DNA from: Neelides folsomi | Lineage: Eukaryota; Arthropoda; Collembola; Neelipleona; Neelidae | Direction: 5' to 3' | Assembly (NCBI GenBank): GCA_034687125.1 | Contig: JAQGBZ010000207.1 | Span: 47,080 to 111,079 of the forward strand | DNA length: 64,000 nt | Part shown: piece by piece, positions 51,701 through 61,310 of the stretch | How the letters are laid out: each line of letters starts with the position of its first letter | Position numbering within the stretch: the stretch's first letter is position 1 | Notes under the pieces: model-generated | Databases searched by the model: none | Told to the model about the DNA's origin: nothing | The model's input: only the letters and a program-made list of their open reading frames with translations | Made by a program: the position numbers and the translations under genes

Positions 51701-54700
51701 CAACTTCCATTTCCAACTCTTCACTCGATTCCTTTTTCAAATCCTCTTCATGAACTTTTTTCACTTCAACAATTTTCTCGCTCCGCTTTTCCTTCTTTTT
51801 ATCTCCTGATCCAGAATGTTTCTTTTCACTTTTGCTGCTGCTCTTTTCAATCGGTCGTTCCTTCTCAAGAACAAATGAGTCTTTGACTCCACTGGAATCA
51901 TCACTATATCGTTTTTTCAACAACGGCGATGGCACTGAGTCCATTGACATATCTGAACCCACTGGCCCTTCGTCATCTTGCTTGATCGGAGATTTAGCTA
52001 AAGGAAACTTTGAACTTTCACTACTCTCATCGTCAGAATAAAGATGAGAAATGACGATTTTCTTTGAGCCTTCGGACGGACAAAATGACTTTTCGTTAGA
52101 AGCAAACCACTCTTTTGTTTCCTGATGATGACCTTCCTCGACCATGGGAGAAGAGGTTTGGGCCATGGTTTGCTCCATGACTTGGACAATGGAAGAGTCT
52201 TCGATCTCAAGCGTTTCTTTCCTAGTTTTATAGTAGCCTGAAAAAGTGAGCGGACTGTACCCGAATGAAATGGAAGGTTTGGTCTTGGTCTTCTTGACCA
52301 GGAATGCGGGGTAGTCGGTCATTAGCCCACTCCGATCTTCAATTTGGATGAGGCCAAACTCTTTGATGGGACGATTCAGACTTTTGCTCAATGGCGTGGG
52401 TTGATCTTCCTTGCCAGATGGTGGGGATCTGGGAGGATGTTCGCTTGGACTCAAACTCCTAACAAATAAGTGGAAATATAAATTACCTAATTGGATAACA
52501 ATTTGGAACACAACCAATTTAATAAATAATTTATAATAGTAAATCGATCCAAGTAAACTTTCTTAATACATACTCTCCAAATCACTCAAAAGTGTTAAAG
52601 TTTAAATAATTCAGAACATAAATAATACCAGTAAATGGCATACAAATACTATTCTATAATCTATAATTCTATGAGCATAAATGTAAAATGTAATGAAGGT
52701 GAAATGACTTGTTTTAATAATTAAAACAAGCTTTGGTAGTTTCATCTTAATTTTGCGGCAATTTATATTGTTGAAAATAATTTTCAAAAATAATTTTGCA
52801 TCGACGCCATTGTGAAATAACTCTATAAAAATAATACTATAATAATCGTAAAAAGGAAGTCATCTATCGAACTAAATTAATTTTAAGAGATAATGGATAT
52901 GAGAATTATATTTTATTGTTTCTTAAATGTTATAATCACTTCATCGATTCGATACCTAAATAACTTGACTAAATAATATCTAAATCTTATCGAATCAACT
53001 AAACGATAAAAATCAAATGTGTAGAAAGTTAAAAATAAACGAATATAAACGATTGAACATACCTTCCAGACTTTGAATCATTTCTCGACTCCTTTTCGCT
53101 CCAGATGGTACGAACATCCTCGTGAGAGAATTGATGAGTCTTAAAGTCAGCCCAGTCTTGAGGCATTTTGGAACTCTTTACTTTGTCCATCTTCTTTTCC
53201 TCTGCTTCAATCGGCGCCACTTTGATGGGCTTCTTTTCTTTCTCACTTTTCTGACGATCCTTTTCTGATGATTTGACTGGAATGTCAATGGGCTCATCCT
53301 TGATCTTGGCCCTTTCCTCAGCCGGTTTGGTAACTTTGGACTCCTTCACTTCTTTCATAGGAACCATGGATTCTTTAGGATTTACCTCTTTCTTAGGGGA
53401 ATGTCTCCGTCTGTGTCTGTCTCTGCTTCGACTCCTTGATTTTCTATCTCCCTCTCTGCCCCTCCCTTTGGGATCTCTTTCCCTCTCCCTAAGGTCTCTT
53501 TCTCTCTCTTTTGGATCTCTGTCCCTCTCTTTTGGATCTCTTTCTCTCTCTTTCGGGTCTCTGTCTCTTGACTGATCTTTGTTTGAAGACGACGTTCTTT
53601 CCTTTTCTCGACTCCTTGACCTTCGACCGCCTCCTACTCGTTTTTCCCTTCGTTCTCGATCCCTTTCATTCCGCTCTCGGTCCATCCGATCGCGATCAGT
53701 TCGGTCTCGATCCCCACGATTCCTCTCACGATCCCGGCTCCTTGACCTCTTCTTTTGTGAACTTTGTGAAGCCGGTTGGGGTTTCATTTCTTTAGACTTG
53801 GACCTTGAGCGAGATCGAGACTTACTGGAGGAATTATGCTTTTTCCTCAAGTTCGGTTTTGACTTAATTTTGAAGGTGTCAAAACCACGGGGCTTTTCTA
53901 AAACGGGGGAACGAGGGAGCAAGTCATCCACACGGAATTTGTCCATGATTAGCGTGGGTTTGACTATGGCAGTTGCAGGAGGCTGAGTTGGAATATTGGT
54001 CGTGATGGCGTTCACTTGCTTCAATTTTTCATTCAAGATTGAGTTCATTGCAAGAATTTCTTTCATCTTCGTTTCTTCCTCCTAAACACGAAATAAATAA
54101 TTTGAATGCCGTCAAAATGCACTTAAATACCAATATTATATATCGCTGCTTATCAAAATTGTTAAAATCGTACTATTCATTTATAACTGACGTCGCAAAA
54201 GCTCTTGATTTCCCGAGCTTTATGACACCATTTAGGTTAACATAATTAATTAATTATAGTTATGTTAATCTAAATGATGTTCTAAAATCAAGAGCTTTCG
54301 CGAGTTGCGTCACAGAGAAGTGAAATAATGTCTAACGTTTAAAGACTTTCTTATTACAAAATCACATCAACCTAATTAAAATAGCTTCGTAGCATTTTGA
54401 ATTGGACATTAAATTATTAAAATTGAAAATTAAACGTTTTTCTTAAGTCATAACTAAGGTCAAATATTATACTAAAAAAGACTTTTTTGTAAAATAATTA
54501 ATAAAGCTTATAGAGTATTAAGAGTACTAAGATAAAAATATATTCGTATAAGATTTTATTGAATAAATAAAAATATTGAAATTAGATCGAGAAATGAGTT
54601 CGGTTAGAATTACTATTATAACTTTCATGAGAAAATAAACAAATCAAGCCATTACTCACTCTGAATCAAAATAGATTAAGGAGGCTTTAAACCTTAATGG

Positions 54701-55250
54701 GGGCAGAAATCAATTTTTAACAAACCCGTATAGAATCAATTGCCAGAGGTTTTGAAGAGTTCTTCCCTCCACTCGACTGATTGAACACAGAGATGCCTTT
54801 AAATGGGGATCCTTTCTTTGTCGGAGTGACCAATGCTGTGGAAGTGATCTTGGAGGCCGAAAAGGCCATCAGCCGCTTCTTCGCTTGCTGTTTTCCAAGG
54901 ACAGCCGTAGGAACTTTCTTCGATTCCGGCGATTCGTCCCCTGCAGTGGTCGCCTGGGTAGGAGAGTATCTGGATGGGTCTGTTGTTGGCGGAAGCGGGA
55001 TCTCGAGTTCGACCGGGTCAAGGAGGTTAGTCTCTCCGGGATATGGAATCTCTTCAAGGGTGGGGGAGGACGGGGGGAGAGGTGGGATTGGAATCTCCAT
55101 CTTGAGCGGAGAATCGTCGTCCCTCTCAGCTCTGCTCCCTGCTGGCAAATGCGGCAGCGGCACAGCTTCATATCCGTCCGAATCGTCCGACATTTCTCCG
55201 TTTCTCCTGAAACGCCCAAACGCCATATTTAATTTATATTCCCTCGACAT
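44900..55250 (-). CDS. Nine-exon gene for a giant RS-rich, probably nuclear protein
   Basis: Exons on the minus strand are 55250-54726, 54081-53063, 52458-48642, 48223-48101, 47845-47609, 47465-47346, 46076-45883, 45706-45417 and 45303-44900. All introns begin GT and end AG. The phases 0, 2, 0, 0, 0, 0, 2, 1 join without a break into about 2,242 residues. In order the protein has a proline-rich acidic N-terminus, an Arg/Asp/Glu heptad region, long Lys/Glu/Ser tracts, an RS domain at about residues 1380-1470, an Arg/His/Glu-rich region, and a C-terminus with RRGVKFADGIIPGEG, a lysine run and PPPPP. No RNA-recognition motif, G-patch, PHD, RING or kinase is visible. RS domains mark splicing and RNA polymerase II-associated proteins, so a nuclear RNA-processing role is inferred. 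The YDPF...GSP motif in exon 3 recalls SCAF/PHRF1-type proteins but does not prove kinship. An in-frame TGA lies upstream of the chosen Met. Confidence 0.85.
45883..48223 (-). CDS. RS-rich gene, exons 4 to 7
   Basis: Exon 4 (48223-48101) reads RGNVIQIVPSTDVPTSP. Exon 5 (47845-47609) has a Val/Pro strand-like stretch and then a basic helix (KAQKARRLQRKMERLAKRD). Exon 6 (47465-47346) is acidic and ends GEDASLLQ at CCAG|GTAGTA. Exon 7 (46076-45883) is Glu/Pro-rich and ends KGILVSLGF. Exons 4, 5 and 6 are 123, 237 and 120 bases, each a multiple of three in phase 0, so each could be skipped without breaking the frame. Exon 6 can read through its donor into a hydrophobic frame to a stop; I treat that as intron. 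Confidence 0.75.
48642..52458 (-). CDS. RS-rich gene, exon 3 (main body)
   Basis: A 3,817-base exon enters at GTTAG|GAGTTTG in phase 2 and leaves at GTCCAG|GTGAGA in phase 0. It supplies about residues 515-1787. Order: SLSPSEHPPRSPP (SP sites), Lys-rich tracts with HHRHAKGSKKDK, Ser/Glu clusters, ELPLLLDVPALTAEEILGIV (a hydrophobic island that could fold), YDPFSNMGSPEEE, then SGRRSRSRSYSRSRSRSRS, Arg/His/Asp repeats (SRERRHSRERGHSRER) and a Gly/Met/Tyr-rich end. Overlapping frames on the other strand and in other frames are shadows of its biased codons. Confidence 0.9.
53063..54081 (-). CDS. RS-rich gene, exon 2 (heptad and RS tracts)
   Basis: It enters at TTTAG|GAGGAAG in phase 0 and leaves at GGAAG|GTATGT in phase 2. 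It encodes about residues 176-515: a short helix (KMKEILAMNSILNEKLKQVN), an SRSRSRSKSK tract, dense Arg/Asp pairs, five tandem RDPKERE-type heptads, another RS tract (KSRSRSRDRHRRRH), and a Lys/Glu/Pro region ending near MPQDWADFKTHQF. Confidence 0.85.
53465..53569 (-). repeat. 21-bp coding tandem repeat (RDPKERE heptads)
   Basis: About five 21-base units encode RDPKERE, RDPKERD, RDPKERE, RDLRERE and RDPKGR. The nucleotide units (CTCTCTTTTGGATCTCTG-like on the plus strand) are similar enough to suggest expansion by slippage inside the exon. Alternating charge is typical of RD/RE low-complexity domains of splicing factors. Confidence 0.7.
54188..54312. repeat. Imperfect foldback element in intron 1 of the RS-rich gene
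   Basis: Left arm 54188-54245 and right arm 54260-54312 are near reverse complements over about 53-58 bases. They share AAAGCTCTTGATTT, CATTTAG(G/A)TTAACATAA and TGACG at the outer end, around a 14-base AT-rich loop. It could be a small MITE remnant. No clear target-site duplication is seen. Confidence 0.7.
54726..55250 (-). CDS. RS-rich gene, exon 1 (N-terminus)
   Basis: Three in-frame Met codons open the frame (55250, 55226 and 55193). I chose the first, MSREYKLNMAFG. The third, MSDDSDGYEAVPLPHLP, is also a plausible start. TTTCAG just before codon GAGAAACGG could alternatively be an acceptor, which would put the true start in an unseen upstream exon. The exon encodes 175 residues rich in Pro with repeated EIPIPP/EIPLPP motifs, then a Lys/Ser stretch. 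It leaves phase 0 at ATACGG|GTTTGT. Confidence 0.75.
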
Positions 55251-57000
55251 TATAACTTGGTTGTAAAGTTGTAACTTATGGTTAATTCAACTACTAGGAA
55301 AACCAACATTGAAGAACTACATAAAACCTACTTAAATCTATCAACCTTGCCTAAAACACGATGCATAAATGTTAAACCGAAAAATGTAAATGCTCATTTC
55401 GTTATTTCTAGGTAGTTTGAAGACCTTTTCTATTTGGCAATTCTCTTTTGACAGACTCTTGGATAAATTCCGATGAATCATATTTGAATCATTTCTATCT
55501 GACTCTTGAAATAAAATATTAATACATATTAATAAACTATAATAAAAAAAACGATAAATTATCGTATTAAGAATGAAGATTAAATTATGAAAATTCGAAA
55601 TAGAGACGAATTCTTACAAAAGCTCAGCTAGCTTGCAATAAAATGACTACGGCCTTGGAAAATCAATGGCTTCTGGTCAGCTTTCAAATGCTCGTCTGCG
55701 TCTTTCCATCTGGTTCTGAATAAATTCCAATTAAATAACGGATAGTCAAATGTTTTACCGAGCATGTTAGTCATTTAAACAAGTTTAACGTTTTCTAATA
55801 AATATCCGTTTCCATTCTGTCCTTCTATACTAAATAAAATAATAGATTCATCAAAGTTTAATGAATTGCAGTTCTATATAGAAAAATACTATTATGAATA
55901 ATCTATATAAAACGTCCATCATCAATCGTTTAGTTATATTATAAAATAGGGCTAATTAAGTACATAATCAAAAAATAAGCTGAATATTTTGTAATTTATA
56001 TCTACTAAATGTAAAATAATTGAATTAATGTCGCCACTTACTGATTTTTACTAGAATTGACGTGTGAAAATGTAATTAACTTCGTTCTTCAACGTCGTTG
56101 AAATTAAATAGTCGAAAATCGGCTGAGCTTGACTTGATGAACTTTTATCTTGATATACAAATTATTTTAATCTTCCGCTTCTCTTCTTTGTGAATGTTGT
56201 TGAGTTTGAATAGAGAAATGAGTTATTTTCATGTATAATTTTTTACAAGTTACACTTTATTATTTATTTCGAAAGGCACCTTTACGCACATGAATTTAAT
56301 ATTAAAGATAATTACTTGAAGTGAATTTGGAGAGTTGAGGACTCGTCAATTTCACGGTTGTGTCTTAATTTGATTGCGGGGCTTCCTCGACCTCCTCGCC
56401 TCTCCTTTTCCCAGGTTTAGTGGAAGGGAAGCTTTGAAGATTTAAGATGGCATGCAGAATTTGGAATATCCGATCGACGAAGAGATGATTCAAAGATTCT
56501 CCTTAAGAGAGCGTTGAAAACAGTGCGGGATTGGTGCTGGCTTTTGTCAACTACTTTACAAAAATGTCACAATTTGCCCAATACAACAACAATGAACAAA
56601 GAACAAACGTTACTTTTGCTTCAATGAAGAAATACATGTATTAAGATTTATTTTTTATTCCAGCGTTGAATGCTTTTAACATTGGAATTTATTGTTTATT
56701 ATACTATCAATGTCCTCGATTAGAGTCTTTACTCGACATCGCATCTAGGCATCATGTCTAGTATAATATTTGTCCAATAACTATTAATTAACAATTCTTC
56801 ATTAATTATTAATTAATAATTACTTAATTGAGATTAACATTAGCATGTATCAATATCTTTACTATATAAATGTCTCGGAAGCAATGCTTTGAAAAAGTTT
56901 TTACATGAATTGATGATAGTTTAAAGTTGGAAAAATAGAAAATAAGTTAAACCTTTTAAAATTAATCATTTTGAAATAGTGTTAAAATTACTTGAATTTA
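55251..57000. other. Divergent intergenic region, possible two-way promoter
   Basis: Lies between the 5' end of the minus-strand RS-rich gene and the plus-strand gene starting at 57001. It is AT-rich, with a less AT-rich island at about 56,340-56,540 and a short coding-like patch at 55,637-55,735. No TATA-plus-initiator pair could be picked out with confidence. Confidence 0.35.
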
Positions 57001-58525
57001 ATGGATTCTAAAGATAATTTATCCAATAGGACAAAAACTAAAACTAAAAAACTAACCAAGAAAGCCATCAAACACAAATCGACGGCAAGAATAAATGATC
57101 TAATTATAAATATGAGAATCCTATTGGAACGATTCGTGCTCGACAATATCAATGTGCAGTCTGGGTCGATTCGAACTGAACGACCGAATATTGAACCTTA
57201 AAGAGTGAGGAAAGAGAGGAAACAAGAAATCCAACAACAACCGATTCAAACAGTGACATTTCCAAGTAGAAGTTACGTTCACACTTCACTCCGAGGAGTC
57301 CCTAGTAAGGAGCAACAAAACACTGGGCCTCAAAAACCGAAGAAGGAATGCACAAATTGTGCTTTGCCACCGACTCAAAATGGGAATTCAGAAGTCTGAC
57401 CATTTGAAGATGCAAAATTCAAATCTTGAAAACGCTGTAGCAGAAAAAGCAATAATGCTTATTCCATTATGTTGTTGAATTCAAAAATATTTTATGAAAA
57501 GTTCCTCAGAAGATGAGAAGCATGTAATTGTCATTTAAATTGTGTTTTTTTAATTCAGAGAGAAATCTTATACCATCTTTCAATTCAAATCGAAGATCTT
57601 CATAAAGAGAAAGAACGAATGTTTAAAGTTTTAACAAAAATTCAAAATGAAGAATTGAGTCTACATCCTGACTGATTCAAACTGATTTTCAGGTTGAAAT
57701 TAGACCCAAAAATCCAATGATGAAATCGCAAATAAATAAGGCCACTAAATAAGTACCTAATACTTAACACCTACTTAAAATATATGGAATATTAAAATTA
57801 AAATAAATTAATAATAAAAGTTCGATAATAGAAAATAGTAGCTGAAAATTGACAATATATGTAATATAAAGATAATTATTATTATTTAATATTACAGCCA
57901 ACACCCAACATAGTTAATTTTGAGGATAAAATGCATTTATTACAAAGAAACACGAAAATTCTCAGTGACAAAATGGATAATTTGAGAAAAGAAAATGGAA
58001 AAGACGAAATTCCTTTGCAATCTTCTTTATACTCGTCATGCAAAAGAACACAAAACGATTCGAGATCAACATGGGAAATTTTTTGATCTTGAAAATGTTA
58101 AAGGTGAAGTTTTGCTGGAAATAAGAGGAAGGGACATTGGGTTAGTAAAATCTGTTGTAAAGAAAATCAACCCTCATGAAGTATTAAAAGCTATGATCGG
58201 AAGTCAAGACTATTCAGGATCTTTGGACGAGGGTTCAAGAGTTGGATGAAATTCATGCATTAAACAACAATAATGCTGGATTTTAAGCATGCAATGTAAA
58301 ATCAGAAATATGTTACATGCTTCTAAGAATTTTTGTTATTTAGTTATGTTATATAATTTATCTTAAATTATTTAGTTCGTGGTAAATTATGGGAATGAAC
58401 GAGGTGATGAAACGATGAATGAAGGTTTGCAGAATTTACAACAGCGTCTAGAAGAAATTCCAGAAGTCGATTTGGGCCATCGAGCCAGCTATGTCTCGAT
58501 GGCCCAAACCCACTATCCAAATTAA
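57001..58525 (+). pseudogene. Coiled-coil-like gene with apparent frame breaks, unrecognised
   Basis: An ATG at 57001 opens a Lys-rich frame (MDSKDNLSNRTKTKTKKL) that meets TAA at 57199. The same frame then continues (QPIQTVTFPSRSYVHTSLRG, KKECTNCALPPTQNGN) to TGA at 57397. A one-base shift resumes as SDHLKMQNSNLENAVAEKA. After a good acceptor at 57558 comes REILYHLSIQIEDLHKEKER, a heptad-like helix. A further segment from about 57,900 (IVNFEDKMHLLQRNTKILSD) stops just after a T6 run (58079-58084), where a neighbouring frame continues FDLENVKGEVLLEI. A last exon from 58376 reads FVVNYGNERGDETMNEGLQN to TAA at 58523. Heptads and acceptors suggest an ancestral multi-exon coiled-coil protein. 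The breaks may be mutations, missed introns or assembly errors. Confidence 0.4.
58471..58508. repeat. Perfect 14-bp GC-rich inverted repeat
   Basis: TTTGGGCCATCGAG (58471-58484) pairs exactly with CTCGATGGCCCAAA (58495-58508) around a 10-base loop. It lies inside the last open frame of the coiled-coil-like gene, just before its stop codon. It is unusually GC-rich for this region and would form a stable stem in RNA. Confidence 0.85.
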
Positions 58526-60133
58526 GGAGATCAAAGTTTTCAGCAAGTGTATAACAATCCTCCCAATATTTACTATCCCCTACAAGCATATTCACAAGGA
58601 TTTAATACAAACAATGTTCATTGTGAAGATAAGAATTAATAAAAGTAAAAAATGCTATTTATTGTCGAATGTCCATTTATTATGTTTAAAATATTTGTGT
58701 TACGTTTGTACTCACAGCCAATCTCCAGATACAGCCAATATATACTATACATCTACTACTATAATAATAATATCCAATCACATGTCAGTTGTTAAGATGA
58801 AGGTTAAGTGGTTTTAATTGTTAAAAGTAAAGTGCCTCTTCTCTCATTTCGGCAGATTTTTGATATTCTCTGGAGGCTGTGCGGAATCGAATTATTCTTG
58901 ATTCCCATACCCCGGCCATTTCATCAGGAGCTAAAACTGTCGATGGTCAGACTGAAACATGTGCGCTCCTTCACGCCCAATATCAGCGCGTGTTCCATAG
59001 CAAGCCTCACGGTTAATTTTTAGGCGAAACACGAAACAAATGTTCATATTACACTAAACAACTAAGCGAATTTGATCCTTGTTCATTTTACTCATAATTT
59101 TTAGTCAGATACAAAAATGATTGTTCATATTACCCTAATTTTCAGGCGAAACACGAAACAAATTTTAATTCTTTCTCTAATTTTTAGGCTTTATATTTTT
59201 GGTGGTTTCCTTATGCCGTACATTGTACATGCTTAGGTTATCCTAGAACACGTGGAATCCATTTTTCTTTATTTCCAGAAACTTCCACCGGCTAGAACAT
59301 CTGGTGAAACAAGAAAGTTTGGTTATCACTTCATTCAAGTATGTATCACTTAAACAAGGACGACTTTTCCCAGTTTTTGTTGAGTTTGAGAAACACTTGT
59401 TTAGTTTTCCTAGTATTCTTGTTCGATTGAATTAATAGTTATCGACTTCTACATTATTTCCTATTTATTAAACACAGGAAAATAATTCCCCCATCTTTCA
59501 AATTCAGATCCGAGCAATGAAAAAATGTGCTAATAGGGTATATCAAAATGTTAGTTTAAGTATCAATATTCACAAAGGTAATTAATCCTGCAATAAGTTT
59601 TTGGCTCAATATTTTAGAAAACTTAAAATGTACAAGTTGTTCAGATTTGGATGATTGAATTCGATCAGATGTCGATTTGTTTTGATAATTTTCCATTGCC
59701 TTAAAAAAACGTCGCAATGTGGAGGGTTTATAAGAGTTCCTACAACTCGGAATCTATCGACTTTTTTATGCTAGTTTATATACCAATCCAATCTAAAATG
59801 GCATTTGATTTCGATATCAGATTCTGCTTACTTGAACAAACCTTTTGTTTAATAGTTATTAACGAAAATTAAGTATCCGGGCCAGTTATTGGGCTTGTAA
59901 TTAGTTATAATAGTAACATATGACATTTCAATTACTTAAATATTGAAATTTGCCAAAATTCAATAATTTCTTTAGAAACGATAAAATGCATAGGAAATGA
60001 TAGGATCATTCCTTATTTTAATTTGAAATTTTTTTTACTTGAATTGTTTGATTTCATTTTTAATCATAAAATAAGTTACATTGGGTATAATGCATCGAAA
60101 TAACGAATTCTAGAGCTTAAAAAGCAGCTTGTA
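58526..60133. other. Intergenic region with minisatellite
   Basis: Holds a less AT-rich patch at 58,840-59,010 with open frames on both strands and no recognised domain, then the 41-bp minisatellite, then AT-rich DNA up to the MITE at 60,134. Confidence 0.4.
59014..59190. repeat. Degenerate 41-bp minisatellite, about 4.3 copies
   Basis: Units start at 59014, 59055, 59095, 59136 and 59178. The first and fourth share TAATTTTYAGGCGAAACACG followed by AAACAAA. The first, second and third share TTGTTCATWTTAC-like ends. The period is 40-42 bases with strong divergence in the second unit. Most units carry a CTAAT...TTTTAG string that looks like a branch point plus 3' splice site. Confidence 0.7.
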
Positions 60134-60299
60134 TACCATTAGCTGACCATTTTTTACCATGTTTTCTCCTTTAAGAATCAATTAGAAAACAATAGTTGTC
60201 TCTATAGATTTCTATAGATCTAATTGTTAATTATAATTTTTATCTTTGAGGAAACATGGTACATTTTGGAAATATTAAAAAAAAGGTCAGCAAATGGTA
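60134..60299. mobile_element. Small MITE with TA target-site duplication
   Basis: The left end TACCATTAGCTGACC matches the reverse complement of the right end (GGTCAGCAAATGGTA) with one mismatch. The flanks carry TA at 60132-60133 and 60300-60301. Pairing continues inwards with offsets through ACCATGTTTTCTCCTTTAA and its partner. The size (166 bp), the TA duplication and the absence of coding sequence fit a Tc1/mariner-class MITE. Its ends differ from those of the element at 1117. Confidence 0.7.
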
Positions 60300-60696
60300 T
60301 AACCAATAATGATAGTCTATTTTACCACAAACCAAAATGAAATACATTGATACAATGAATGCAAGCACACTAATTCATAGATAGAGCTTTCACTTTTTAC
60401 GACTTTCCTTACTCCCTCCTCTACCTACAAGCCTCTACTCTCGCGCCTAGCTCTTGTTAGTTTTAACAACAATATGTAATTATAAAATATATTTAATTAC
60501 ATTTATTACACAGTAAAGTCTCTTTTTTATTCTTTTGTCTCAATATTTATCTACTGTTTATTTGTAATAATTAAATCGGCTTTTACAATCTTTTAAATTA
60601 ATCTCATATGAAATAATAAGCATTAGCTAGTACTTATTTATTTTATATTAAAATCTCTAATCGTTGAAAATTCAAACCGGAGATCTCATTTTCATT
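60300..60696. other. Presumed promoter and leader of the BTB gene
   Basis: AT-rich DNA between the MITE and the start codon at 60697. The frame is open upstream of the ATG for a few codons only. No clear TATA and initiator pair is seen. Confidence 0.3.
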
Positions 60697-61310
60697 ATGC
60701 TTCCTTCGACATCATCGAAATCTAAAAGACACTCTTCTGATAACTATAAAAATCACGGACAAAACGATGTCGTTCGTGGGGCCACTGACAATCGCTTTGA
60801 AGCTAAAATCAAAAAGGATAAAAAGTTTTGTCTTATGTTTTTAAAAGATTTGGTTCCAAATTCTGAATTCGCAGACACTAAATTGGTATGTTGAGTTTTA
60901 ATAATTATAAATTATACATTTTATACAGTGAGAATTATAGATTATAGAATTTGTTTTTAGATCTGTCAAAATGGAACTATAATGGTACACAAATTACTCA
61001 TTTGTAACATTTCCCCCTTTTTGGGTGTACTACTTGACGATCAGCTTCCTGGCGAAATGACGATTATAATTCTTCCAGACATATCAATTGAAGTCATGAG
61101 GTATTAATTTTTTAACTTTTATAATCAGCTTCCTAATTGAAATTGATTAAACATAATGATTATTAATGTTATTTTTTATTTAAAGAATTCTAATTCAAAT
61201 GATGTACAATGGTGAAATGAAAGCTTCGAAAGCTACTTTAACATTAGTTAAGGAAGCAATGGAAATGCTTAAATGGGTCCACATTGATCATCTTGAATAC
61301 AATGAATTTG
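60697..61310 (+). CDS. BTB gene, exons 1 to 3 (BTB/POZ domain)
   Basis: Exon 1 gives a Ser/Lys-rich lead-in and the first helix of the domain, ending ADTKL at TTG|GTATGT. Exon 2 enters after TTTTTAG and encodes the conserved core VHKLLICNISPFLGVLL, then the strand MTIIILPDISIEVM. Exon 3 encodes RILIQMMYNGEMKAS and the final helices through WVHIDHLEYNEF. The core Asp is replaced by Gln-Asn (LICQNG) and the usual Ser-Cys-Ser-Pro-Phe is Cys-Asn-Ile-Ser-Pro-Phe, so the domain is divergent. Confidence 0.85.

Noticed and set aside
54781-55266. 161-codon plus-strand frame
   Set aside because: It is antisense to exon 1, which has consistent splicing with exon 2.
55637-55735. Short frames on both strands in a coding-like patch upstream of the RS-rich gene
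   Set aside because: A 26-codon ATG frame and a minus-strand frame with RTRWKDADEHLKADQK both exist, but no donor of good quality links either to a gene.
58808-59023. 71-codon plus-strand frame
   Set aside because: No domain, overlaps a minus-strand frame of equal quality and runs into the minisatellite.
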